From: Mycolicibacter kumamotonensis
GTDB taxonomy: Bacteria > Actinomycetota > Actinomycetes > Mycobacteriales > Mycobacteriaceae
Length of the DNA: 60,398 nucleotides
Direction of reading: 5' to 3'
NCBI RefSeq assembly: GCF_002086285.1
Contig: NZ_MVHU01000028.1
Coordinates: 1-60,398 of the forward strand
A program made the position numbers and the translations under genes. Position 1 is the stretch's first letter. The number at the start of each line of letters is the position of its first letter. Of this stretch, positions 34,017-43,310 are shown piece by piece. A model generated the notes under the pieces. That model searched no databases. It was not told the origin of the DNA and saw nothing but the letters and a program-made list of their open reading frames with translations.

Positions 34017-34658
34017 GTGGCGAATCACCGTAGTGGAACCAAGGGCGTTCCGCGCGAGGTGCGGGAGACGGCGATCTTGGACGCTGCCGGTGAGGAATTC
34101 GAACGACGGGGGTATGCCGGCGCCGTGGTCGGATCGATCGCGGCGCGCGTCAACGTCTCGAAAACCCTTGTGCTCAGCTATTTCGGGTCCAAAGAGGGTG
34201 TCTACATAGCGTGCGTGCGCCGTGCGGGCAGGTCGCTGATCGACGCGATCGGCGGCGCCATGACAGCGCCCGGCACCGTTGAGTCGGGTGAGCGATCCGA
34301 GACGCCCGTGAGTGTGGTGAGCGGAACACGGGTGTTGGCAGCGATTTTCGAGTGCTTGGCTCGCCGGCCCAGCGACTGGCCGGTGATTTACGACCGGACC
34401 GTGCCCGCCGGGCCCGCTCGCGATGCGGCCCGTGAACAACGACGTGCCTTGCGCCGGCAGGCTGCCGAGGGTGTGGCGTCGGCTCTGGCCGGCCTCGGGG
34501 TCACCGACCCGCAGGACCTGTCGGCGATCACGCTGGTCTGGGAGAACGTGGTCTCGGCTCTGGTGGCCTGGTGGCGGCAGAACCCCGGCGAGAGCGCTGC
34601 CGACATGACCGCGCGCTCACAGCGAATCTTCGCTGCCATTCACCGCTTGTCGTCGTGA
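34017..34658 (+). CDS. TetR family transcriptional regulator
   Basis: 213 residues from a GTG; TAGGGT six bases upstream suggests a leaderless mRNA. DNA-binding domain about residues 15-62: AILDAAGEEFERRGYAGA, then the helix-turn-helix SIAARVNVSKTLVLSYFGSKEGVY. The C-terminal ligand domain is unassigned. Divergent position and the shared palindromic site make it the likely repressor of the lipocalin-like and mmpL genes and of itself. Confidence 0.9.
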   Translation: MANHRSGTKGVPREVRETAILDAAGEEFERRGYAGAVVGSIAARVNVSKTLVLSYFGSKEGVYIACVRRAGRSLIDAIGGAMTAPGTVESGERSETPVSVVSGTRVLAAIFECLARRPSDWPVIYDRTVPAGPARDAAREQRRALRRQAAEGVASALAGLGVTDPQDLSAITLVWENVVSALVAWWRQNPGESAADMTARSQRIFAAIHRLSS

Positions 34659-34682
34659 CTGACCGGGCCGAGCACGGTGGGA

Positions 34683-35600
34683 TCAGGCGTCGAGCACCGC
34701 GTGCAACGCCGCACCGACCTCGGCGATCACCCCGGGGGTGTAGCCGGGGATGTTCATGGTCACCCCGCCCACGCCGGCATCAAGGACCTTGGTCTTGATC
34801 TGCTCGGCGATCGATTCCGGGCTGCCGACCACCATCCGCTGACTCATCTCGGCGGGGATCTGGTCGGCGCTGACAGCGTCGCCGGCCAGCGCGGTGAGCA
34901 ACATGGTGGTCTCCAGGGTGGCCGGGTCGCGGCCCACCTCCTCGCAGCTACGCCGGACCGCGTCGACCTTCCCCGGCAGCTCGTCGAATCCGGTGATGAG
35001 GTTGAGATGGTCGAAGTGGCGAGCCGCCAGCGGGATCGTCTTCTTCTCACCGCTGCCGCCGATCAGCAGCGGAATGTGGTCGCGGAAGCGGGGTTCGGCC
35101 ATCGCCTCACGGGCGCGATACCACTTGCCTTCGAAGGTCGGGCGCTCGCCGTTGAGCATCGGCAGGATGATCTGCAACGCCTCGTCGAGCCGGTTGAACC
35201 GGTCGGTGAAGGTGCCGAACTCGAAACCCAGCTGGTCGTGTTCGAGCTCGAACCACCCGGTACCGATGCCCAGGATCGCCCGGCCGGAGCTGACGACGTC
35301 CAGGGTGGTGATGATCTTGGCCAGCAGCGTCGGGTTGCGGTAGGTGTTGCCGGTGACCAGCGTGCCCAGCTGGACCCGTTCGGTCGCGGTCGCCAGTGCA
35401 CCCAGAGCCGTGTAGGCCTCGAGCATCGGCTGGTCGGGAGAGCCCAGCATGGGCAGTTGGTAGAAGTGGTCCATCAAGAACACCGCGTCGAACCCGGCGG
35501 CCTCGGCCTCTTGGGCTTGGGCGATAACGGTGGGGAACAGCTTTGAAATGTCGGTGCCGTAGGAGAAGTTGGGGATCTGGAAGCCAAGTCGAATCGTCAC
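34683..35600 (-). CDS. LLM-class F420-dependent oxidoreductase
   Basis: 305 residues. Luciferase-like barrel motifs: LGFQIPNFSYG start, ERVQLGTLVTGNTYRNP, KIITTLDVVSSGRAILGIGTGWFELEH and the late PLLIGGSGEKKTI, typical of F420-binding members of subgroups found across mycobacteria. Substrate unknown. Its 3' end is 24 bp from the convergent tetR gene. A perfect palindrome lies 40 bp before its start. Confidence 0.87.
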   Translation of the reverse strand: MTIRLGFQIPNFSYGTDISKLFPTVIAQAQEAEAAGFDAVFLMDHFYQLPMLGSPDQPMLEAYTALGALATATERVQLGTLVTGNTYRNPTLLAKIITTLDVVSSGRAILGIGTGWFELEHDQLGFEFGTFTDRFNRLDEALQIILPMLNGERPTFEGKWYRAREAMAEPRFRDHIPLLIGGSGEKKTIPLAARHFDHLNLITGFDELPGKVDAVRRSCEEVGRDPATLETTMLLTALAGDAVSADQIPAEMSQRMVVGSPESIAEQIKTKVLDAGVGGVTMNIPGYTPGVIAEVGAALHAVLDA

Positions 35601-35639
35601 GTGGTCGACCCTAGGGGCGTGGAAGGCCTACCGGAGGTG

Positions 35640-35665
35640 ATTCCGCTATCCGCGAAGAGCGGAAT
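35640..35665. terminator. Perfect 8-bp-arm hairpin between membrane protein gene and F420 oxidoreductase gene
   Basis: ATTCCGCT (35640-35647), ten bases, AGCGGAAT (35658-35665). It follows the leftward membrane-protein gene and precedes the oxidoreductase gene on the same strand, so it may end the first or be an operator of the second. No T-run follows. Confidence 0.4.
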
Positions 35666-35749
35666 AGCGAGAGCGCCTAGGTCTTCTATTTCCCGCGGCC
35701 GTGATGTTCTGGTGAATGCACGCGCCGAACGGCTGGCGCTGAGCGATCG

Positions 35750-36520
35750 CTAATCAGCGTCGCGGGCGCCCGCTTGGCGGGTCAGGTGGTCGATCTGCAG
35801 GTACGTCGCATAGATCACCAGCGGCGGCAACACGATGAACGGCACGTTCTCCCCGATGAACTTGAACCAGAAGCCCCAACTGTCCTGCCCGATGTCGGCG
35901 AACCCCGCCCCCAGCTCGCTGAGGAAGTAGACCGCGGTACTGCTCATCAACATGGAGATGCCGACCAACACCACCCACAGGCAGCGGATCCGGGACTCCA
36001 GCGGCAGCGTCGAGCTCAGCAGCTTGGTCCACATCACGAAGACGGTGATGCCGGTGCTGACCCCGACCACCTCAAGGGCGAACACCCACGGATTGCCGCT
36101 GACGTAGCGGGTGTCGGCCAGTCCGTATTGCCACCACAGCCACTTCCAGCCCGGATCGTCGGTGGGCGCCCACCAGCCCAGCGGTTGACCGATCAGGAAC
36201 ATCAGCTCGTAGCCGATCTGGCTGGCCGCGGTGAACGGGATGTAGAACAGCGTCAGCTCGGCAGCCCGGTCCAGCCGACCGCGATGCTCGCCGGGTGCCG
36301 CCCACAGGATCACGAAGGGCAGCAGCATCACCGGGATCCCGAAGATCATGTTGGCGATCACATCCACCCGGAAGCTGGCCGGAATGATGCGCAGGCCGAT
36401 CGCGATGGTCAGCAGCAGGAACATGCCCAGCACGAACAGGGCAGTGCCGGTGTAAATGCGCAACCGGTGCGGGGCCCAGGGCCGGGCGAAATCCGTCTCG
36501 TGGTCCTGCACAGCAGTCAT
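35750..36520 (-). CDS. Integral membrane protein with EXPERA/emopamil-binding-like motif
   Basis: 256 residues; GAGGGACGACG before the ATG. Hydrophobic segments at about 25-45, 53-73, 88-110, 145-165, 182-205 and 222-245 suggest five or six helices. Residues about 127-152 read W-K-W-L-W-W-Q-Y-G-L-A-D-T-R-Y, then W-V-F-A-L-E, very like the W..Y..(A/G)DSRY...E pattern of EXPERA proteins (sterol isomerase EBP, TM6SF2, MAC30). In that family the acidic residues bind or isomerise sterols. Assignment is tentative. It sits alone between the oxidoreductase gene and tRNA-Arg. Confidence 0.6.
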   Translation of the reverse strand: MTAVQDHETDFARPWAPHRLRIYTGTALFVLGMFLLLTIAIGLRIIPASFRVDVIANMIFGIPVMLLPFVILWAAPGEHRGRLDRAAELTLFYIPFTAASQIGYELMFLIGQPLGWWAPTDDPGWKWLWWQYGLADTRYVSGNPWVFALEVVGVSTGITVFVMWTKLLSSTLPLESRIRCLWVVLVGISMLMSSTAVYFLSELGAGFADIGQDSWGFWFKFIGENVPFIVLPPLVIYATYLQIDHLTRQAGARDAD

Positions 36521-36684
36521 CGTCGTCCCTCGCGGCGCAATCTCAACTACTTGCTATCGCGACGCAGCCTATCCCGAACCGCCGGTGGCGGTATGGCTTT
36601 GGGGCTGAGGCTCGGCGCGGCGCGGTGCCTTCCGGGGACTGCTCGACGCCGGCCCGTAACGCACGGCAGAGGCGATTTTGGAAG

Positions 36685-36757
36685 TGCCCCCGGCAGGATT
36701 CGAACCTGCGGCCTTCTGCTCCGGAGGCAGACGCTCTATCCCCTGAGCTACGGGGGC
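36685..36757 (-). tRNA. tRNA-Arg (anticodon CCG)
   Basis: 73 bases; full cloverleaf on the minus strand: acceptor GCCCCCG with CGGGGGC, D-arm GCTCAGGGGATAGAGC, anticodon loop CTCCGGA with CCG in the middle, T-arm GCAGGTTCGAATCCTGC, discriminator A. CCA is not encoded. It reads CGG codons. It lies 110 bp from the divergent argS gene. The rest of the 36521-36867 gap shows no other gene. Confidence 0.97.
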
Positions 36758-36867
36758 GCACGTACTACGGCGCCGTGTGGGCTTTGACAGACTAGCGCAT
36801 GAGAGTCGATGCCCAAGAACCGGACGGATTCGGGTCCTGACCACGTCAGACCATAGGATGGAGCCTC

Positions 36868-38514
36868 GTGACCCCCGCCGATCTGGCCGAATTGCTCAAG
36901 ACCACCGCCGCCGCGGTGCTGGCCGAGCATGACCTGGACCCCGCCGCGCTGCCCGCGGCGGTCACCGTCGAGCGGCCGCGCAACCCCGAGCACGGCGATT
37001 ACGCCACCAACCTGGCCCTGCAGCTGGGCAAGAAAGTCGGTGTCAACCCGCGTGAGCTGGCCGGTTGGCTGGCCGACGCCGTGACACAAGCCGACGGGGT
37101 CGCCTCGGCCGAAACCGCCGGTCCCGGCTTCGTCAACATCCGCCTGGACGCCTCGGCGCAGGGCACCATCGTGGCCAACATCGTGGCAGCCGGGACCGAC
37201 TACGGCCACTCGAGTGAGTTCGACGGGCTCAACGTCAACCTGGAGTTCGTCTCGGCCAACCCCACCGGCCCCATCCACATCGGCGGTACCCGCTGGGCCG
37301 CGGTCGGCGACGCCTTGGGCCGGTTGCTGTCCACCCAGGGTGCGGCGGTCACCCGCGAGTACTACTTCAACGACCACGGCGCCCAGATCGACCGGTTCGC
37401 CAAATCGCTGATCGCCGCCGCCAAGGGCGAGCCGGCCCCCGAGGACGGCTACGCCGGCGCCTACATCACCGATATCGCGGCACAAATCCAGGCCAAGGTG
37501 CCCGACGCGCTCAACAGTCCCGACGCGCAGGAGACGTTCCGCTCCATCGGCGTGGACCTGATGTTCACCCACATCAAGGAATCGCTGCACGAGTTCGGCA
37601 CCGACTTCGACGTCTACACCCACGAAGACTCGATGCATACCTCCGGCCGCGTCGAGCAGGCCATCGAGCGGCTGCGCGCCAACGGCAACATCTACGAGAA
37701 AGACGGCGCCACCTGGCTGCGCACCAGCGCCTACGGCGACGACAAGGACCGCGTCGTGATCAAAAGCGACGGAAAGCCCGCCTACATCGCCGGCGACCTG
37801 GCCTACTACCTGGACAAGCGCGAGCGCGGTTTCAACCTGTGCATCTACATGCTCGGCGCCGACCACCACGGCTACATCGCCCGGCTCAAGGCCGCCGCGG
37901 CCGCCTTCGGCGACGACCCGGCAGCAGTCGAGGTGCTGATCGGCCAGATGGTCAACCTGGTGCGCGACGGCCAACCGGTCAAGATGAGCAAGCGGGCCGG
38001 CACCGTGATCACCCTCGACGACCTGGTCGAGGCCATCGGCGTGGACGCCGCCCGCTACAGCCTGATCCGCTCCTCGGTGGACACCCCGATCGACATCGAC
38101 CTGGCGCTGTGGTCCTCGGCGAGCAACGAAAACCCGGTCTACTACGTGCAATACGCCCACGCCCGGCTCTCGGCGCTGGCCCGCAACGCCGCCGAACTAG
38201 GCATGAGCGCCGACACCGCCAATCTCGGGCTGCTCGCCCACGAGAAGGAGGGCGCGCTGATCCGCAGCCTGGGGGAGTTTCCGCGGGTGCTGAAAACCGC
38301 TGCCGCGCTGCGTGAGCCGCACCGGGTGTGCCGGTATCTGGAAGACCTCGCCGGTGACTATCACCGGTTCTATGACAGCTGCCGGGTATTGCCGCAGGGT
38401 GACGAGCAGCCCAATGATCTGCACACCGCCCGGCTGGCGCTGTGCCAGGCCACCCGCCAGGTCGTCGCCAACGGCCTGGGCATCCTGGGTGTGAGCGCAC
38501 CGGAGCGGATGTGA
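36868..38514 (+). CDS. argS: Arginyl-tRNA synthetase
   Basis: 548 residues from a GTG. Class I motifs: PTGPIHIGG (HIGH-type, 132-140) and VKMSKRAG (KMSKS-type, K372-K375), with the N-terminal Add1 domain and the C-terminal DALR anticodon-binding domain. Charges tRNA-Arg; a tRNA-Arg gene is its upstream neighbour. First gene of argS-lysA-hom-thrC-thrB; its stop overlaps the lysA GTG. Order equals Rv1292. Confidence 0.96.
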   Translation: MTPADLAELLKTTAAAVLAEHDLDPAALPAAVTVERPRNPEHGDYATNLALQLGKKVGVNPRELAGWLADAVTQADGVASAETAGPGFVNIRLDASAQGTIVANIVAAGTDYGHSSEFDGLNVNLEFVSANPTGPIHIGGTRWAAVGDALGRLLSTQGAAVTREYYFNDHGAQIDRFAKSLIAAAKGEPAPEDGYAGAYITDIAAQIQAKVPDALNSPDAQETFRSIGVDLMFTHIKESLHEFGTDFDVYTHEDSMHTSGRVEQAIERLRANGNIYEKDGATWLRTSAYGDDKDRVVIKSDGKPAYIAGDLAYYLDKRERGFNLCIYMLGADHHGYIARLKAAAAAFGDDPAAVEVLIGQMVNLVRDGQPVKMSKRAGTVITLDDLVEAIGVDAARYSLIRSSVDTPIDIDLALWSSASNENPVYYVQYAHARLSALARNAAELGMSADTANLGLLAHEKEGALIRSLGEFPRVLKTAAALREPHRVCRYLEDLAGDYHRFYDSCRVLPQGDEQPNDLHTARLALCQATRQVVANGLGILGVSAPERM

Positions 38515-39929
38515 ACGTCCACCCCGCCGGGCCGCGCCACGCCGAGGGGATTCACCACGACGGTCTGCCGCCGCGGCCGCAGACCCCGCAGCAATTGCTG
38601 GAACTGGCACCGAATGTGTGGCCGCGCAACGCCGTTCGCGACGACGGCGGCGTGGTGCGGATCGCCGGTGTGGCCGTCACCGACCTGGCGCAGCAGTACG
38701 GCACCCCGCTGTTCGTCATCGACGAGGACGACTTCCGCAGCCGCTGCCGCGAGATCGCCGAGGCGTTCGGTGGGGGCGACAACGTGCATTACGCCGCCAA
38801 GGCCTTCCTGTGCAGCGAGATTGCTTGCTGGATCGACCAGGAGGGCCTGGGTCTGGACGTCGCCACCGGGGGAGAGCTGGCGGTCGCGCTGCACGCCGGC
38901 TTCCCGGCGGAGCGGATCACGGTGCACGGCAACAACAAATCGGTCGCAGAGCTGACCGCCGCGGTCGAGGCCGGCGTCGGCTACATCGTGCTGGACTCGA
39001 TGATCGAGATCGAACGCCTCGAAGCGGTGGCGGCTGAGGCCGGTGTCACCCAGGACGTGCTGGTCCGGGTGACCGTCGGCGTGGAGGCCCACACCCACGA
39101 ATTCATCTCCACCGCCCACGAGGACCAGAAGTTCGGTCTGTCGCTGGCCAGCGGTGCGGCGATGGAGGCCATCAGAAAGGTGTTCGCCGCCGACCATCTG
39201 CGGCTGATCGGCCTGCACAGCCACATCGGGTCGCAGATCTTCGACGTGGACGGCTTCGAGCTGGCCGCCCACCGGGTCATCGGACTGCTGCGCGACGTGG
39301 TCGCCGAGTTCGGTGTCGACAAGACCGCCCAGCTGTCGGTCATCGACCTGGGTGGGGGACTGGGTATTTCCTATCTGCCGCAGGACGACCCGCCGCCGAT
39401 GGCCGAGCTCGCCGCGAAACTCACCGCGATCGTGCGCGAGGAGTCCACCGCCGTGGGCCTGCCCACCCCGACCCTGGTCGTCGAACCCGGCCGTGCCATC
39501 GCCGGGCCGGGCACCGTCACGCTCTATGAGGTCGGCACCGTCAAAGATGTCGATGTCAGCGCCACCGCCCACCGCCGCTATGTCAGCGTCGACGGGGGCA
39601 TGAGCGACAACATCCGCCCCGCGCTCTACGACGCGCAGTATGACGTCCGGCTGGTGTCGCGGACGACAGATGCCGGCCCGGTGCCGGCGCGTGTCGTCGG
39701 CAAGCACTGCGAGACCGGCGACATCATCGTCCGCGACACCTGGGTGCCCGAGACCCTGATTCCCGGCGATCTGATCGCCGTGGCCGCCACCGGCGCCTAC
39801 TGCTACTCGATGTCGAGCCGCTACAACCTGCTCACCCGCCCGGCGGTGGTGGCGGTGCGTGACGGGAAGGCTCGCCTTATGCTGCGCCGGGAAACCGTCG
39901 ATGACCTGATCAGCCTGGAGGTGAGGTAA
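38511..39929 (+). CDS. lysA: Diaminopimelate decarboxylase
   Basis: 472 residues from the GTG at 38511 (4-base overlap with argS); this start adds about 25 residues to the Mtb protein but agrees with the coupling. PLP lysine K97 in HYAAKAFLCSE, HIGSQIFDVDGF, DLGGGLGISY for phosphate binding and the substrate motif CETGDII. Last step of lysine synthesis, and it controls the pool of meso-diaminopimelate for peptidoglycan. Confidence 0.95.
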   Translation: MNVHPAGPRHAEGIHHDGLPPRPQTPQQLLELAPNVWPRNAVRDDGGVVRIAGVAVTDLAQQYGTPLFVIDEDDFRSRCREIAEAFGGGDNVHYAAKAFLCSEIACWIDQEGLGLDVATGGELAVALHAGFPAERITVHGNNKSVAELTAAVEAGVGYIVLDSMIEIERLEAVAAEAGVTQDVLVRVTVGVEAHTHEFISTAHEDQKFGLSLASGAAMEAIRKVFAADHLRLIGLHSHIGSQIFDVDGFELAAHRVIGLLRDVVAEFGVDKTAQLSVIDLGGGLGISYLPQDDPPPMAELAAKLTAIVREESTAVGLPTPTLVVEPGRAIAGPGTVTLYEVGTVKDVDVSATAHRRYVSVDGGMSDNIRPALYDAQYDVRLVSRTTDAGPVPARVVGKHCETGDIIVRDTWVPETLIPGDLIAVAATGAYCYSMSSRYNLLTRPAVVAVRDGKARLMLRRETVDDLISLEVR

Positions 39930-39931
39930 GC

Positions 39932-41257
39932 GTGTCCGATTCCGCGAGTCCGGTGGGCGTCGCCGTCCTCGGGCTGGGCAACGTCGGCAGTGAAGTCGTC
40001 CGGATCATCGAGGCCAGTGCTGATGACCTGGCCGCCCGGATCGGTGCTCCGCTGGTGCTGCGCGGCGTCGGCGTGCGCCGGGTGGCCGCTGATCGCGGCG
40101 TGCCGGTCGAACTGCTGACCGACGACATCGACAGCCTGGTGTCGCGCAGCGACGTCGACATCGTCGTGGAGTTGATGGGGCCGGTCGAGCCCGCCCGCCA
40201 AGCGATCCTGGGGGCGATCACGCACGGCAAGTCGGTCGTCACCGCCAACAAGGCCCTGCTGTCGCGGTCCACCGGGGCGCTGGCCGAGGCGGCCGAGGCG
40301 GCACGCGTGGACATGTATTTCGAGGCCAGTGTCGCCGGTGCGATCCCGGTGATCCGGCCGCTGACCCAGTCGCTGGCCGGGGACACCGTGCTGCGGGTGG
40401 CCGGCATCGTCAACGGCACCACCAACTACATCCTGTCCGAAATGGACTCCACCGGCGCTGACTACGCCAGCGCCCTGACCGACGCGAGCGCGCTGGGCTA
40501 TGCCGAGGCCGACCCCACCGCCGACGTGGAGGGCTACGACGCCGCCGCCAAGGCCGCGATCCTGGCGTCGATCGCCTTTCACACCCGGGTCACCGCCGAC
40601 GACGTCTACCGCGAGGGCATCACCAACATCACCCCCGAAGACTTCACCGCGGCGCGCGCCCTGGGCTGCACGATCAAACTGCTGGCGATCTGCGAACGCA
40701 TCACCACACGTGATGGCCAACAGCGGGTTTCGGCTCGGGTCTACCCTGCTCTGGTACCGCTGGAGCACCCGCTGGCGACCGTCAACGGCGCATTCAACGC
40801 CGTGGTGGTCGAGGCGGAGGCGGCCGGCCGGCTGATGTTCTACGGCCAGGGCGCCGGCGGTGCGCCGACCGCCTCGGCCGTGATGGGCGATCTGGTGATG
40901 GCCGCCCGCAACCGGGTGCAGGGCGGTCGCGGGCCGCGCGAGTCCAAGTACGCCCAACTGGCCATCGCGCCGATCGGCGACGTGCAGACCCGCTACTACG
41001 TGAGCATGGACGTCGCCGACAAGCCGGGTGTGTTGTCCACGGTGGCAGCCGAATTCGCCGCCCACGAGGTGAGCATCGCCGAGGTGCGCCAGGAAGGCGT
41101 GTCCGACGACGAGGGCCAATTGACCGGTGCCCGCATCGTGGTGGTCACCCACCGCGCCGCCGAATCGGCATTGTCGGAAACCGTTGCGGCGCTGGCCGAA
41201 CTGGATGCGGTCCAGCAGGTCGCCAGCGTGTTACGACTGGAAGGAACAGACCAGTGA
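39932..41257 (+). CDS. hom: Homoserine dehydrogenase
   Basis: 441 residues from a GTG two bases after lysA. Rossmann motif GLGNVGSEV (14-22), catalytic region GIVNGTTNYILSEM and the lysine of TANKALLS; a C-terminal ACT domain (from ~365, YYVSMDVADKPGVLS) is the usual site of threonine feedback. Converts aspartate semialdehyde to homoserine. Called thrA in M. tuberculosis (Rv1294). Confidence 0.95.
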   Translation: MSDSASPVGVAVLGLGNVGSEVVRIIEASADDLAARIGAPLVLRGVGVRRVAADRGVPVELLTDDIDSLVSRSDVDIVVELMGPVEPARQAILGAITHGKSVVTANKALLSRSTGALAEAAEAARVDMYFEASVAGAIPVIRPLTQSLAGDTVLRVAGIVNGTTNYILSEMDSTGADYASALTDASALGYAEADPTADVEGYDAAAKAAILASIAFHTRVTADDVYREGITNITPEDFTAARALGCTIKLLAICERITTRDGQQRVSARVYPALVPLEHPLATVNGAFNAVVVEAEAAGRLMFYGQGAGGAPTASAVMGDLVMAARNRVQGGRGPRESKYAQLAIAPIGDVQTRYYVSMDVADKPGVLSTVAAEFAAHEVSIAEVRQEGVSDDEGQLTGARIVVVTHRAAESALSETVAALAELDAVQQVASVLRLEGTDQ

Positions 41258-42336
41258 GCTCCACCCGGACACCGATCCATCGCCCCTGGCCCGGCTTGAT
41301 CGGTGCTTACCGTGACCGTCTTCCCGTCGGCGACGACTGGACGGCCATCACCCTGCACGAGGGCGGCACCCCGCTGATACATGCCAAGCGGATCTCCGAA
41401 CAGATCGGGTGCACGGTGCACCTGAAGGTGGAGGGGCTCAACCCGACCGGTTCGTTCAAGGACCGCGGCATGACGATGGCTGTCACCGAAGCGGTGGCCC
41501 GCGGCCAGCAGGCGGTGCTCTGCGCCTCGACCGGAAACACCTCGGCCTCGGCGGCGGCGTACGCCGCACGCGCCGGCATCACCTGCGCGGTGCTGATCCC
41601 GCAGGGCAAGATCGCGATGGGCAAACTGGCGCAGGCGGTCATGCACGGCGCCAGGATCATCCAGATCGACGGCAACTTCGACGACTGCCTGGAGTTGGCC
41701 CGCAAGATGGCCACCGACTTCCCGACCATCTCCCTGGTGAACTCGGTGAACCCGGTGCGCATCGAGGGCCAGAAGACCGCGGCCTTCGAGATCGTCGACG
41801 CGCTGGGCACCGCACCCGATATCCACTCGCTGCCGGTCGGCAACGCCGGCAACATCACCGCGTACTGGAAGGGCTACCGCGAGTACCACGCCGACGGCCT
41901 GACCGAGAAGCTGCCGAAGATGCTGGGTACCCAGGCCGCCGGTGCCGCGCCGCTGGTGCTCGGCGAACCGGTCAAGAACCCCGAGACCATCGCCACCGCG
42001 ATCCGCATCGGCTCGCCGGCGTCGTGGACGCAGGCCGTCGAAGCACAGCAGGACTCCGGTGGACGGTTCCTGGCCGCCACCGATGAGGAGATCCTGGCCG
42101 CCTACCACCTGGTGGCCCAGTCCGAGGGCGTCTTCGTCGAGCCGGCGTCGGCGGCCAGCATCGCCGGGTTGCTCAAATCCGTGCAGGACGGCTGGGTGCC
42201 GCGTGGGTCGACCATCGTGTGCACGGTCACCGGAAATGGGCTCAAGGATCCCGACACCGCGCTGAGGGATCTGCCCGAGGTCACCGCGGTTCCCGTCGAT
42301 GCGGCCACGGTGGTCGCCGAATTGGGGCTGGCCTAG
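41254..42336 (+). CDS. thrC: Threonine synthase
   Basis: 360 residues; GTG overlapping the hom stop. PLP lysine K69 in NPTGSFKDRGM, the phosphate loop PVGNAGNITAYWKGY and TGNGLKDPD. Makes threonine from O-phosphohomoserine. Next gene thrB starts on the last base of the stop codon, so hom-thrC-thrB are tightly coupled. Confidence 0.96.
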   Translation: MSSTRTPIHRPWPGLIGAYRDRLPVGDDWTAITLHEGGTPLIHAKRISEQIGCTVHLKVEGLNPTGSFKDRGMTMAVTEAVARGQQAVLCASTGNTSASAAAYAARAGITCAVLIPQGKIAMGKLAQAVMHGARIIQIDGNFDDCLELARKMATDFPTISLVNSVNPVRIEGQKTAAFEIVDALGTAPDIHSLPVGNAGNITAYWKGYREYHADGLTEKLPKMLGTQAAGAAPLVLGEPVKNPETIATAIRIGSPASWTQAVEAQQDSGGRFLAATDEEILAAYHLVAQSEGVFVEPASAASIAGLLKSVQDGWVPRGSTIVCTVTGNGLKDPDTALRDLPEVTAVPVDAATVVAELGLA

Positions 42337-43292
42337 TGGTTCAGTTGTTGCCGACCGGGTTGACGGCCAGCGTCGCGGTGGCGGCGTCGAGCGCCAATCT
42401 GGGTCCCGGCTTCGACAGTCTCGGCTTGGCGTTGGGCCTCTACGACGAGGTCATCGTCGAGACGGTCGAGTCCGGGCTGGTGGTCCACGTCGAGGGGGAG
42501 GGCGCCGGCCAGGTTCCACTGACGTCGGATCACCTTGTGGTCCAAGGCATCCAGCGGGGTCTGCGGGAACTCGGTGTCGATGTCCCCGGGATGGTGGTGC
42601 GCTGCCGCAACGCCATCCCGCACCAGCGTGGGCTGGGCTCGTCGGCGGCCGCGGTGGTCGGGGGCTTGGCCGCGGTCAACGGCCTTGTCGCGCAACTTGA
42701 TCGGCCCGGGCTGTCGGAATCCCAGTTGATCCAGCTGGCTTCGGAGTTCGAGGGCCACCCCGATAACGCCGCGGCCGCGGTGCTCGGCGGTGCGGTGGTC
42801 TCCTGGACCCAGAGCAGCGGCGAAGGTGCGGCAGAACAGGTGACCTATGCGGCGGCAGGGCTGCGCCTGCACCCCGACATCCATCTGTTCCCGGCGATAC
42901 CGGAACTGCGATCGTCGACCGCGGAGACGCGCATGCTGCTGCCCGAGCAGGTCAGTCATCGCGACGCCCGATTCAACGTCAGTCGCGCCGCGCTGCTGGT
43001 GGTGGCGCTGACCGAGCGGCCGGACCTGCTGATGGCGGCCACCGAGGACCTGCTGCACCAGCCGCAGCGCGCCACGGCGCAGCCCGAGTCGGCGCAGTTC
43101 CTGCAACTGCTGCGCGAGCATGGAATCGCCGCGGTGCTCTCCGGCGCCGGGCCGGCGGTGATCGCGCTGAGCACCGCGGCCGAATTGCCCGCTGAGGTGC
43201 TCGAGGCTCCGGCGGCGCGGGCGTTCACGGTGGCCGAGATGCGGGTCGGCGACGCGGTCAAGTGGAACAGCGGGGTGGTGGTGCCCGGGTGA
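42336..43292 (+). CDS. thrB: Homoserine kinase
   Basis: 318 residues. I use the GTG at 42336, which shares one base with the thrC stop (TAGTG) and gives the family start (VAASSANLGPGFDSLG). GHMP-kinase ATP loop RGLGSSAAAVVGG and the C-terminal LSGAGPAVIAL. Phosphorylates homoserine for ThrC. Last gene of the threonine set; rho follows behind its own promoter. Confidence 0.95.
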   Translation: MVQLLPTGLTASVAVAASSANLGPGFDSLGLALGLYDEVIVETVESGLVVHVEGEGAGQVPLTSDHLVVQGIQRGLRELGVDVPGMVVRCRNAIPHQRGLGSSAAAVVGGLAAVNGLVAQLDRPGLSESQLIQLASEFEGHPDNAAAAVLGGAVVSWTQSSGEGAAEQVTYAAAGLRLHPDIHLFPAIPELRSSTAETRMLLPEQVSHRDARFNVSRAALLVVALTERPDLLMAATEDLLHQPQRATAQPESAQFLQLLREHGIAAVLSGAGPAVIALSTAAELPAEVLEAPAARAFTVAEMRVGDAVKWNSGVVVPG

Positions 43293-43310
43293 GGCACGCC
43301 GCGGTTCTTG

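Noticed and set aside
36521..36867. Phage or integrative element attachment at the tRNA-Arg gene
   Set aside because: No integrase gene and no repeated copy of the tRNA 3' end seen inside the window.
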